In this document: positions 57,285-64,000 of the stretch, piece by piece
Position numbering within the stretch: position 1 is the stretch's first letter
Layout of the letters: each line of letters opens with the position of its first letter
The notes under the pieces: generated by a model
The model's input: the letters and a program-made list of their open reading frames with translations, nothing else
What the model was told of the DNA's origin: nothing
Database searches by the model: none
NCBI RefSeq assembly: GCF_000400715.1
Contig: NZ_KE007345.1
Location: forward strand, 488,001-552,000
Direction: 5' to 3'
DNA: 64,000 nucleotides
Origin: Acinetobacter genomosp. 15BJ
Lineage (GTDB): Bacteria > Pseudomonadota > Gammaproteobacteria > Pseudomonadales > Moraxellaceae
Position numbers and translations under genes: made by a program

Positions 57285-57439
57285 TTCTGCTTTTAATAGC
57301 CGAACAATACCTGTTTTTATTTCTTTTTACTGTAAATTCTGCAAGAAAAAATCGTGTTTTTTAAACAACTGATTATTTTTCAACAGACTGTAATTTTGAC
57401 CTTGCAGTCAACTTATAAAAATCAAGTACATAAAACAAT

Positions 57440-57463
57440 CAAGCGAAGCTAAAACTCCGCTTG
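57440..57463 (-). terminator. Terminator of the aldehyde dehydrogenase gene
   Basis: Stem CAAGCGAAG / CTCCGCTTG (57440-57448 and 57455-57463, one mismatch), followed on the minus strand by ATTGTTTT. It is 15 bp past the stop. Confidence 0.6.
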
Positions 57464-57477
57464 GGCCACAATCTTTT

Positions 57478-58920
57478 TTATTGTTTAATGGCTAATAATC
57501 TTTCCTCTTGCATATCCCGAATTGCAGAATGAATACCCTCCCGACCAAGACCAGAATCCTTCACTCCACCATAAGGCATATTATCGACACGGAAAGTTGG
57601 GACATCGTTAATAATCACACCTCCAACATGTAAATGATCCCATGCATACAGCATCTTATTCAGATTTTGTGTATATATACCTGCCTGTAAACCAAAACGG
57701 CTTTGATTAATGGTGGCAATCCCCTGCTCAAAGTCCTTAAATTTTTCTAGGATCGCCACAGGGCCAAAGGCTTCATCTTTATAGATTTCTAGTTTGGCAT
57801 CTACATTTTCCAGCAAAGTGGGTTCAAACAACATGCCTTGTAAACTTCCTCCTGTCAGTATTTTTGCTCCTTTTTTCTCGGCTTTCTCCAGCCATTTTTT
57901 CAGCCGAACAGCTTCAGCCTCCTTAATCATGGGCCCAACCAATGTCGTTGCTAAAGCGGGATCATCCACTTTGATTTTTTTCAGTTTGGCGACCAGTTTC
58001 TTTTTCACTTCTGCATAAATATCAGCATGAATTAAAATCCGCTGCACACTGATACAGACCTGCCCCGCATGCCCATAAGCAGCACTGATCAAACGATCTA
58101 TGAGCGCTTCATCAATCACGGTATCTGCATCGATCAGAACCGCAGCATTGCCGCCTAGTTCTAAAGTGACTTTCTTGCGACCTGCACGTGCTTTCATATC
58201 CCAACCGACCTGATCTGACCCGGTAAAGCTCAAAAGCTTAAAGCGATCATCGGTCACCAAAATATCTGCGGCTTGACGGTCACACGGCAAAATCGACCAT
58301 GAGCCTTTAGGTAGATCTGTTTCAGCTAATACCTTGGCTATCATCAATGCGCTAATTGGGGTCAAACTGGCCGGTTTTAAAACAAAAGGACAGCCTGCTG
58401 CAATCGCAGGCGCAATCTTATGTGCCACCAGATTTAAAGGGAAATTAAATGGACTAATTAAGGAAATCGCGCCAATTGGCACATGCTTGACCATACCTCG
58501 AAAACGTGCAGCCGCAGGAGTGACCGCCAAAGGTAACATTCGACCATCGTCCAACTGTGTCACCGCATCTGCGGCCAATTGGAAGGTATTAATCAGACGT
58601 TCGACTTCGGCGCTTGCTGCACCTCGTGGCTTACCGCCTTCTGCAATCAGAATATTGGTCAGTTCTTCACGAAGTTCATTAAAGCGCTTTACACAATGCA
58701 ATAAAATCTGTTGTTTTTGAAAGGGCTTTAATGCTGCCATTTCCGCTTCTGCTTTTACCGAAGCAGAAATGGCCTTTTCAAGCACTTTGGCATCGGCCAG
58801 AGCAACACGTGCATAGACGGTATTTCGATACTTATCATGGACTTCAAGCCATTGCCCCGTGCTAACTGCTTTTCCCGCGACATAAAGTGGATAATCCCGC
58901 ACGCTTGCTGTATCTGTCAT
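57478..58920 (-). CDS. NAD(P)-dependent aldehyde dehydrogenase
   Basis: A 480-residue ALDH-superfamily enzyme. The cofactor-binding FTGSDQVGWDMKARAG (about residues 228-243) and the general-base Glu in VTLELGGNAAVL are present, as is the nucleophilic Cys in GHAGQVCISVQRI (about residue 288). The sequence resembles lactaldehyde/glyceraldehyde-3-phosphate-type ALDHs, but I cannot fix the substrate. It stands alone on the minus strand. Confidence 0.9.
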   Translation of the reverse strand: MTDTASVRDYPLYVAGKAVSTGQWLEVHDKYRNTVYARVALADAKVLEKAISASVKAEAEMAALKPFQKQQILLHCVKRFNELREELTNILIAEGGKPRGAASAEVERLINTFQLAADAVTQLDDGRMLPLAVTPAAARFRGMVKHVPIGAISLISPFNFPLNLVAHKIAPAIAAGCPFVLKPASLTPISALMIAKVLAETDLPKGSWSILPCDRQAADILVTDDRFKLLSFTGSDQVGWDMKARAGRKKVTLELGGNAAVLIDADTVIDEALIDRLISAAYGHAGQVCISVQRILIHADIYAEVKKKLVAKLKKIKVDDPALATTLVGPMIKEAEAVRLKKWLEKAEKKGAKILTGGSLQGMLFEPTLLENVDAKLEIYKDEAFGPVAILEKFKDFEQGIATINQSRFGLQAGIYTQNLNKMLYAWDHLHVGGVIINDVPTFRVDNMPYGGVKDSGLGREGIHSAIRDMQEERLLAIKQ

Positions 58921-59052
58921 TATTCTTGATCCCGTTATAAAAATTTAAAATTAGACTACTGCATATTTCCCAAGATCACTATATGATTCGCCCATTCACT
59001 GATGAATTCACAACAATTCATTACGGTTTTTGATACTAATTAGGACAATGCA

Positions 59053-59748
59053 ATGAAAATATTAAAATTATCAATGCTTGCTTTAGGGACAAGCTTTTGT
59101 GGTCTAGCACAAGCGGATATGATTGGTGTAAAAGGCGATCTTAGCTATTGGAATTACAATGGTGAAGCCAATATGGCTGCGCAAACTTCTGCACCAGATC
59201 AAGACCTTGATCGTAAAGGTTCTGCACAAGTTTCTCTTGCATTTGAACACCCGATTCCACTGATTCCGAATGCAAAAATTCGCTATGTGAATTTAAAATC
59301 ACAGACTGAAAATGAAGTTGCTGGTCAGCCAGTTTATGATCTGAATATCGATCATACCGACTTCATTTTGTATTATGAAATCTTGGACACCATCGTAAAT
59401 GCAGATGTTGGTCTAGGTGCAACCAATCTGAATGGTGATGTAAAAACACTAGGTTTAAGCAAAACTGATATCGATAAAACGGTTCCTGTGATTTATGGAT
59501 CAGCAGGGGTAAAACTACCTTTCACAGGCTTAAGCGCTAAAGCTGAGTTGTTATATAGCAACTTTAATGATGCTAAAATCACCGATGCCCAAGCCGAGTT
59601 ACAATATAACTTTATTGACAATCTCTTGGTCGATGTTGGCTTAAAAGCAGGCTATCGTATCCTCGATATCAAGCTAGATGACTACGAGAAAAATGACCTT
59701 AAATTTAACTTTAAAGGTCCTTATATCGGCTTAGATATTCATTTCTAA
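59053..59748 (+). CDS. TIGR04219-type outer-membrane beta-barrel protein
   Basis: A 231-residue protein with a signal peptide ending AQAD. The mature chain alternates amphipathic beta strands and ends in a terminal aromatic residue (GPYIGLDIHF), typical of an outer-membrane barrel. The opening MIGVKGDLSYWNYNGEA is like the TIGR04219 family. The role is unknown. It has its own promoter region and terminator. Confidence 0.8.
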   Translation: MKILKLSMLALGTSFCGLAQADMIGVKGDLSYWNYNGEANMAAQTSAPDQDLDRKGSAQVSLAFEHPIPLIPNAKIRYVNLKSQTENEVAGQPVYDLNIDHTDFILYYEILDTIVNADVGLGATNLNGDVKTLGLSKTDIDKTVPVIYGSAGVKLPFTGLSAKAELLYSNFNDAKITDAQAELQYNFIDNLLVDVGLKAGYRILDIKLDDYEKNDLKFNFKGPYIGLDIHF

Positions 59749-59769
59749 AGTAATAAACTTACATATTAA

Positions 59770-59798
59770 AAAAAGCCCTGCATGATGCAGGGCTTTCT
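59770..59798. terminator. Bidirectional terminator between OMP and SLC13 genes
   Basis: Stem AAAGCCCTGCA / TGCAGGGCTTT (59772-59782 and about 59785-59795), TGA loop, A-run left and T-rich right. Confidence 0.85.
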
Positions 59799-59801
59799 CA
59801 T

Positions 59802-61607
59802 TTATAACTTTATCGGAAAGAGTAAAAGCAGCAGTAAAATGGTGACGGAACCCATCAAAATATTCATGGGCAAACCGACTTTGATAAAGTCACTAAAACG
59901 GTAATTACCAGGTCCTAGTACCATCAGATTGGTTTGATAACCCAATGGCGTCGCAAAGCTCGCAGATGCCCCCATCATAATTGCAAACACAAAAGGAATT
60001 GGATTCAGGTCAGCCTGCGTGGTGATTTCTAATACTACTGGTAAGGTGAGCAAAGCCGCTGCATTGTTTGTAATCATTTCTGTCAAGATAGAGACAAAGC
60101 AATAAGTCAAAATTAATAATAAAATTGCCTCACCTGCACTGAAATGCACAATAAGTTGTGCCAGCATCTCAGCAACACCTGTTTTCTCTAAAGCGGCACC
60201 TAATGCAAACGAAGCAGCAATGGTTAAAATAACCGTCAAATCTAGACTTTTCTCAGCCTGCTTTACTGTTAAGCATCGCGTCAACAACATCATTCCAGCT
60301 GCTAATAATGCAGCGTTCAACATGCTCAGTAGACCAAAACCGGCTGCAAAAACAGCTGCAAGCAAGATTCCCCATGATAATAAAGCTTTATCATGTTGCA
60401 GAGGCTCATGATCAAGCTCATTCACCAAGAGAAAGTCTTTATTGTATTTTTGACGCGTCACAAAAGCTGGACGTGCTTCTAATAATAGCGTATCACCAAC
60501 CTGTAATTTGATATTACCCAAACCACCTTTTAAGCGTTCGCCATTACGTGCAACCGCCAAGACCACAGCCCCATAGCGATTACGGAACTGCGAGTCGCGA
60601 ATCGCACTGCCAATTGCCTCACAATGCGGAGAAACAACCGCTTCAACTAAGCGACGGCCTGCATGCGTCTCTTCCAAAGCTGTTTTTTCGTCAATACTTG
60701 TAGGGGCAACCAAACCATGAATCTTTAAAAGCTCCGTGATCGCTTCCGTATCTCCAGCAAATACCAGACGATCATTGCCGAATAAAATTTCATCCGAAGA
60801 CACGGCTGTTAAAATGGTTTGCTGTCTTTCAATTTCAACCAGATAAACTCGTTTTAGATTTCTCAAGCCTGCGGCAGCAACGGATTGACCAACCAATGGC
60901 CCATTTGGGCTTACCACAACTTCTAAAGTAAATTCTCGCAGATTTGAAAAAACATTTTGCTCTTGATGATTGGGCAAGAATTTTGGTGCGAACCAATACA
61001 TGATCAACATTCCAATAATCGCAACAGGCAAACCAATCACCGTGATATCGAAAATGCCAAAGCCAGCTCCACCCGTTAAAGCTTGATACTGCCCATTGAC
61101 CACTAAACTGGTACTTGTCCCGATCAAGGTAATCGTTCCACCCAAAATCGCGGTATAACTCAAAGGGATCATTAATTTAGATGGTGCGATTCCAATCTTC
61201 TTTGACCAGCTATTTAAAGCAGGAATCATGGTTGCAACAACAGGTGTATTATTTAAAAATGCGCTGAGCGGAGCGATGGGTAAGAAAATTCGCAATAATG
61301 CCATGCGTTCAGATTTTGGAGTCCCTAATAGCTTATTCACAAACAGATCAATTCCTCCTGAATTAGAAATACCCGCAGCAACGACAAACATCGCTGCCAC
61401 AGTAATCAATCCAGAATTACTAAAACCTGCCAAAGCTTCCTGAGCAGTTAACACACCAAAAACACTTAAGATTGTCAAAATCGCCAGCATCACAATATGT
61501 GGGGCAACTTTTGAAAAGATGAGTGTAAGTAGTCCCCCTAATGTTAACGCCAATGACAACCATCCTTCCCAACCCATAGACAGCCTTTCCATAAATATAC
61601 GATTCAT
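59802..61607 (-). CDS. SLC13 family permease with TrkA-C domains
   Basis: A 601-residue anion transporter. There are two membrane halves, with TVAAMFVVAAGISNSGG and the C-terminal FALGAALEKTGVAEML region, separated by a cytosolic part (about 215-385) with two TrkA-C-like domains. The FLNNTPVVATMIPAL motif resembles SLC13 substrate sites. It might import sulfate, dicarboxylate or similar anions. Several start ATGs (61607, 61592, 61577) are possible; 61577 has the best AAGG. Confidence 0.88.
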   Translation of the reverse strand: MNRIFMERLSMGWEGWLSLALTLGGLLTLIFSKVAPHIVMLAILTILSVFGVLTAQEALAGFSNSGLITVAAMFVVAAGISNSGGIDLFVNKLLGTPKSERMALLRIFLPIAPLSAFLNNTPVVATMIPALNSWSKKIGIAPSKLMIPLSYTAILGGTITLIGTSTSLVVNGQYQALTGGAGFGIFDITVIGLPVAIIGMLIMYWFAPKFLPNHQEQNVFSNLREFTLEVVVSPNGPLVGQSVAAAGLRNLKRVYLVEIERQQTILTAVSSDEILFGNDRLVFAGDTEAITELLKIHGLVAPTSIDEKTALEETHAGRRLVEAVVSPHCEAIGSAIRDSQFRNRYGAVVLAVARNGERLKGGLGNIKLQVGDTLLLEARPAFVTRQKYNKDFLLVNELDHEPLQHDKALLSWGILLAAVFAAGFGLLSMLNAALLAAGMMLLTRCLTVKQAEKSLDLTVILTIAASFALGAALEKTGVAEMLAQLIVHFSAGEAILLLILTYCFVSILTEMITNNAAALLTLPVVLEITTQADLNPIPFVFAIMMGASASFATPLGYQTNLMVLGPGNYRFSDFIKVGLPMNILMGSVTILLLLLLFPIKL

Positions 61608-61796
61608 TGGAGTCTATATAATCAAAGTTGATATACAAATGTGATTTGATGCTAACCTTAGCTGAAATTGTGATAATAAAGTATTATTTGTACCCTGATT
61701 TATGAATATCCCTTTAACTGAATGTACGTTAAAACCTACAACAATCGTAGCGATTGGCGAATATTCCAACTAAAACTTTTCACCTATTATATAAAT

Positions 61797-61917
61797 CATA
61801 GAGAGACAGGAAGTCTCATTGAGAATAAGAATACACACAGGATGTGGTCGTTAATAGGATATCAACGACATAAACTGAATATGAAGAAGCCCCGTCAGGA
61901 TGATGGGGCTTCTTTTT
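61797..61917 (+). ncRNA. Candidate small RNA with its own terminator
   Basis: The gap between SLC13 and the ankyrin gene has no plus-strand gene, yet a strong plus-oriented terminator ends it (13-bp stem 61885-61897 with 61901-61913, then T's). Two more hairpins precede it (61803-61807 with 61813-61817; 61847-61852 with 61864-61869). A TATTAT -10-like element is at 61785-61790. I infer a transcript of about 120 nt. Confidence 0.45.
61884..61917 (+). terminator. Strong orphan plus-strand terminator
   Basis: Stem of AGAAGCCCC plus GTCA paired with TGAT plus GGGGCTTCT, GGA loop, followed by TTTTT at 61913-61917. No plus-strand gene is upstream. The ankyrin gene is on the opposite strand, and the left side lacks the A-run it would need. 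Confidence 0.8.
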
Positions 61918-61938
61918 ATCTGTCATTCTATGCGTGAT

Positions 61939-62250
61939 CTAAAGACTTTTTAGATACTCAGCCACATCGGTATGCTCTGCCATTTCTGCAAGCTGTAATG
62001 CAGTATATTCGCCTTTATACGCCACATTTGCACCCTTACTCACAAGTAGCTTCACCACGGCTAAATTATCGTTCTCAGCAGCGGCCTGTAGTGCACTATA
62101 ACCTTCATCATCAGTCTGATTTGGGTCTATCCCCTCAGCCAATAATTGCTCAACTTGTTCCACATCGCCTAGGGATGCCCAATACACCAGCTCAGGAAGA
62201 TGCAGTTCACCATCATCTTCAGGGAGTGGAGAAAAAGAGTTAAGTTTCAT
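61939..62250 (-). CDS. Ankyrin-repeat protein
   Basis: A 103-residue protein with about three ankyrin repeats: the first from about residue 23 (YWASLGDVEQVEQLLAEG), then DEGYSALQAAAENDNLAVVKLLVSKGANV, then GEYTALQLAEMAEHTDVAEYL. The acidic, cytosolic-looking chain suggests a protein-protein binder. It is 10 bp from the GNAT gene that precedes it on the minus strand, so the two may be co-transcribed. Confidence 0.88.
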   Translation of the reverse strand: MKLNSFSPLPEDDGELHLPELVYWASLGDVEQVEQLLAEGIDPNQTDDEGYSALQAAAENDNLAVVKLLVSKGANVAYKGEYTALQLAEMAEHTDVAEYLKSL

Positions 62251-62260
62251 CTGGTTCCTC

Positions 62261-62761
62261 TCATTTAAAAGTTAGCGGTCTCTCCATAACAATTACGGGA
62301 GCAATATATTCACTGAGTTCTTTACGGTAAATTTCTACAAAACCTTGCCTTGACCAAAATGCGAACGCAGATTCATTTGATTCAACCACTGCAATTCTCA
62401 ACCGATCACATCCCCAAGTATTAGCAAGACCCAAAATAGAATTGACTGCTTGTGAGCCATAACCAAAACCTTGATGAGACTCTATAAATAATAGCAGTCC
62501 AATAAATACTATTGATGACTCGGGATAACCTTGCAGAATATCAATACAACCAATCATCTGTTCTTTATGATAAATCGCATAAAAAAACTTTGCAGTAAAT
62601 GGATGCCCACTAGGTACAGCTTTTAGATCGTTTCGAGCAGCATTTTTCTCTGCGCTATATCCTTGAATGAGTTTAAAATAATTTGGAGTAGCCTCAAATA
62701 CAGCTTGAATACCGGCTATATCAGTTTCATTATCAGAGCAGAGAAGACGATAAGTCAGCAT
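62261..62761 (-). CDS. GNAT family N-acetyltransferase
   Basis: A 166-residue GNAT domain protein. The acetyl-CoA-binding motif A is GFGYGSQAVNSILGLA (about residues 96-111, R/QxxGxG/A-like). The C-terminal strand is FVEIYRKE. Substrate unknown. It follows the cytidine deaminase-like gene by 27 bp, and the ankyrin gene is downstream. Confidence 0.82.
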   Translation of the reverse strand: MLTYRLLCSDNETDIAGIQAVFEATPNYFKLIQGYSAEKNAARNDLKAVPSGHPFTAKFFYAIYHKEQMIGCIDILQGYPESSIVFIGLLLFIESHQGFGYGSQAVNSILGLANTWGCDRLRIAVVESNESAFAFWSRQGFVEIYRKELSEYIAPVIVMERPLTFK

Positions 62762-62788
62762 ATAATATCCCCTAACTTCTACACAGCA

Positions 62789-63190
62789 CTAAAGCTGCAC
62801 CCCATTCACAATTGACCAATGATAGGGCATTAGTTCTCTTAAGGGTTTAAATAATAATTTGTTCTCTGCTGTACTTACTGCTACTAGAACATCGCCACCC
62901 CAATAAGAAAGACGCTCTTGGCAGATCCCACAAGGCGTTAAAATTAGAATATTTGAATATTCCGACGCCCTGCATATACAGAGCGAATGTGTAATTTTTT
63001 CATTGATTTTATGTGCCTCCAAGCATGCCCCGACTTCCATGCAAAGTGATAAAGCATCATTCCGTGTTTCAGGAGCGACACTAATCAAAATTTTGCCACT
63101 CTCTGTAGCGAGTGCAGCAACGCCACCCCAGCCGTCAGGATAACGGCTCTCCATAAAAACTTTCGCAGCTTGAAATAACTTTTGTTCCAT
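62789..63190 (-). CDS. Cytidine deaminase-like protein
   Basis: A 133-residue protein of the cytidine/blasticidin-S deaminase type. Zinc ligands are Cys in SLCMEVGA (C-x-E, with the catalytic Glu) and two Cys in TPCGICQERL (PCxxC). Otherwise the length and fold are typical of small homotetrameric CDA. The frame extends to 63211; ATG 63190 (MEQKLFQAAK) fits the family better. The substrate could be cytidine or a nucleoside antibiotic. Confidence 0.82.
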   Translation of the reverse strand: MEQKLFQAAKVFMESRYPDGWGGVAALATESGKILISVAPETRNDALSLCMEVGACLEAHKINEKITHSLCICRASEYSNILILTPCGICQERLSYWGGDVLVAVSTAENKLLFKPLRELMPYHWSIVNGVQL

Positions 63191-63224
63191 ATTATCTCCA
63201 AACAAAGTCATAACTTCGCAATTC

Positions 63225-63689
63225 TTATTGTTGATATCTCATAATTGTTGCCTCTACAGTATAATGATTGGCTTGATGCAGCACTTTAAAACCATGTTTT
63301 TGGTAGAGTGAAATATTATGGCTTTCACACTGTAAATAGAGTGTCTTTACACCTAATTTTCTGGCTTTTTCTTTTGCCAGTAAAATCATTTGACCTGCAA
63401 CACCTTGTCCTCGCCATAAAGGATCAACAAAAATCCCACCGATCCAATGCTCATATTCTGGATAGTTTTTATTCTCATGTCGCTTAAGTTCTAAGGCGCC
63501 AATCAATTCATTCTCATGATGAGCTACAATTGCTAAGGGGATAACATCACGATTAGCTGCTTTTTCCAACACCTTTTGGTGCATCATTTCTTCGGTCATC
63601 TGTAAAGAGAGATAAGCCCATTCGTTATAGTACCACTTCGCAATTTTTCCAATTGCCTCGGGGTGATCTACGAGCAAAGAAATTTTCAT
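63225..63689 (-). CDS. GNAT family N-acetyltransferase
   Basis: A 154-residue acetyltransferase. The acetyl-CoA motif is in GGIFVDPLWRGQGVAGQMILLAKEKARKLG (R-G-Q-G-V-A, about residues 93-98). The ending LYQKHGFKVL is the classical motif B. It is the first gene of a small minus-strand group with the cytidine deaminase, GNAT and ankyrin genes. No substrate can be assigned. Confidence 0.85.
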   Translation of the reverse strand: MKISLLVDHPEAIGKIAKWYYNEWAYLSLQMTEEMMHQKVLEKAANRDVIPLAIVAHHENELIGALELKRHENKNYPEYEHWIGGIFVDPLWRGQGVAGQMILLAKEKARKLGVKTLYLQCESHNISLYQKHGFKVLHQANHYTVEATIMRYQQ

Positions 63690-63760
63690 TGTATTGTTAA
63701 TTTTAAGAATGATTTAACCGATTTTAGCCTATTTCTTCTACCAATTTTCTTCCGTCCAAT

Positions 63761-63796
63761 AAAAAACACCCCCAACCGTTAGGTTGGGGGTGTTTA
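63761..63796 (-). terminator. rRNA operon terminator
   Basis: A perfect 14-bp stem (63764-63777 with 63782-63795) and GTTA loop, T-run on the minus strand. It lies 11 bp after the 5S rRNA 3' end. Confidence 0.9.
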
Positions 63797-63806
63797 GTAT
63801 TTAAAA

Positions 63807-63920
63807 GCTGGCGATGACTTACTCTCACATGGCAAGTGCCACACTACCATCAGCGCTAAGAGGTTTCACTTCTGAGTTCGGGAAGGGATCAGGTGGTTCA
63901 CTCTTGCTATTGTCGCCAGC
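63807..63920 (-). rRNA. rrf: 5S ribosomal RNA
   Basis: About 114 nt. On the minus strand it opens GCTGGCGACAATAGCAAGAG and contains the conserved loop sequences CCCGAACTCAGAAGTGAAAC and the loop E/helix IV block. The two ends (GCTGGCGA and TCGCCAGC) pair to form helix I. It is the last gene of an rRNA operon whose 23S gene lies beyond the right edge. Confidence 0.97.
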
Positions 63921-64000
63921 AAACTGTTGTGGTGCTTTCGGGTCTTAATCACGATGTATTGTCGTATGCCTTACTTACGGTCCAAAGAGTTATTAACGGA
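63921..64000 (-). other. 23S-5S rRNA spacer (partial)
   Basis: 80 bases to the right edge, before the 23S gene on the minus strand. I see no tRNA in this piece. Confidence 0.7.

Noticed and set aside
61722..61937. 71-residue plus-strand frame in the candidate sRNA region
   Set aside because: It passes through the strong terminator and has a repetitive, non-protein-like composition, so it is more likely non-coding.
63921..64000. tRNA gene in the 23S-5S spacer
   Set aside because: No cloverleaf arms or TTCGAATC-type T-loop in the 80 visible bases.

Overview
The window looks like a chromosomal segment from an Acinetobacter species (Moraxellaceae). The evidence is an ADC-type class C beta-lactamase, Gammaproteobacterial gene orders (ribB-ribH-nusB-thiL-pgpA, glmU-glmS, dapA-bamC-like-purC), AT-rich intergenic DNA with many short strong terminators, and proteins that read like Acinetobacter family members throughout. 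The beta-lactamase differs clearly from the A. baumannii form as I remember it, so another species of the genus is more likely. This assignment rests on recognition, not on a search.

Layout. 1-6.7 kb: riboflavin genes (ribB with a degenerate RibA-like half, ribH), nusB, thiL, pgpA, glmU and glmS, all on the plus strand, closed by a strong terminator. 6.8-9 kb: a YitT-type membrane protein, an Lrp/AsnC regulator and nicotinamidase. 9.2-11.5 kb: dapA, a BamC-like lipoprotein and purC. 11.7-22.6 kb: a TonB-dependent receptor, an amidohydrolase lipoprotein, an acyltransferase, a YddG-like exporter, rarA, the ADC beta-lactamase, a PQQ-type sugar dehydrogenase lipoprotein and a YcgN-type cysteine protein. 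22.7-29.6 kb: a tiny DUF1328 protein, dienelactone hydrolase, a structured intergenic element, mutY (which contains a perfect parS-like palindrome), an M23 peptidase lipoprotein, tag, an alcohol dehydrogenase and a MocR regulator. 29.2-36 kb: a small lipoprotein, a LysR/aldo-keto reductase/MFS group, a START-domain protein, dapB and dnaJ. 36-41.1 kb: an RND efflux pump with its adaptor and a divergent TetR regulator, with a long palindrome between them. 41-50.4 kb: ppc, uraA, an SDR with a divergent LysR, a second LysR, a TSUP permease and an unusual protein with two thioredoxin-like halves. 50.5-55 kb: ilvD, fmt and rsmB. 55-61.6 kb: a metS/metP-type amino-acid importer, an aldehyde dehydrogenase, a TIGR04219-type outer-membrane protein and an SLC13 permease. 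61.6-64 kb: a candidate small RNA, ankyrin, GNAT, cytidine deaminase and GNAT genes, then the 3' end of an rRNA operon (5S rRNA on the minus strand with its terminator).

Most of the window is housekeeping or core metabolism: cofactors, cell-wall precursors, lysine/diaminopimelate, purines, branched-chain amino acids, translation start and DNA repair. Transport and regulator pairs are interspersed. I saw no insertion sequence, prophage, CRISPR array or complete defence system. The strongest non-genic signals are the parS-like site in mutY, the orphan plus-strand terminator with upstream hairpins at about 61.8-61.9 kb, the three-hairpin element at about 23.9-24.0 kb, and the 38-bp palindrome between tetR and the RND adaptor.
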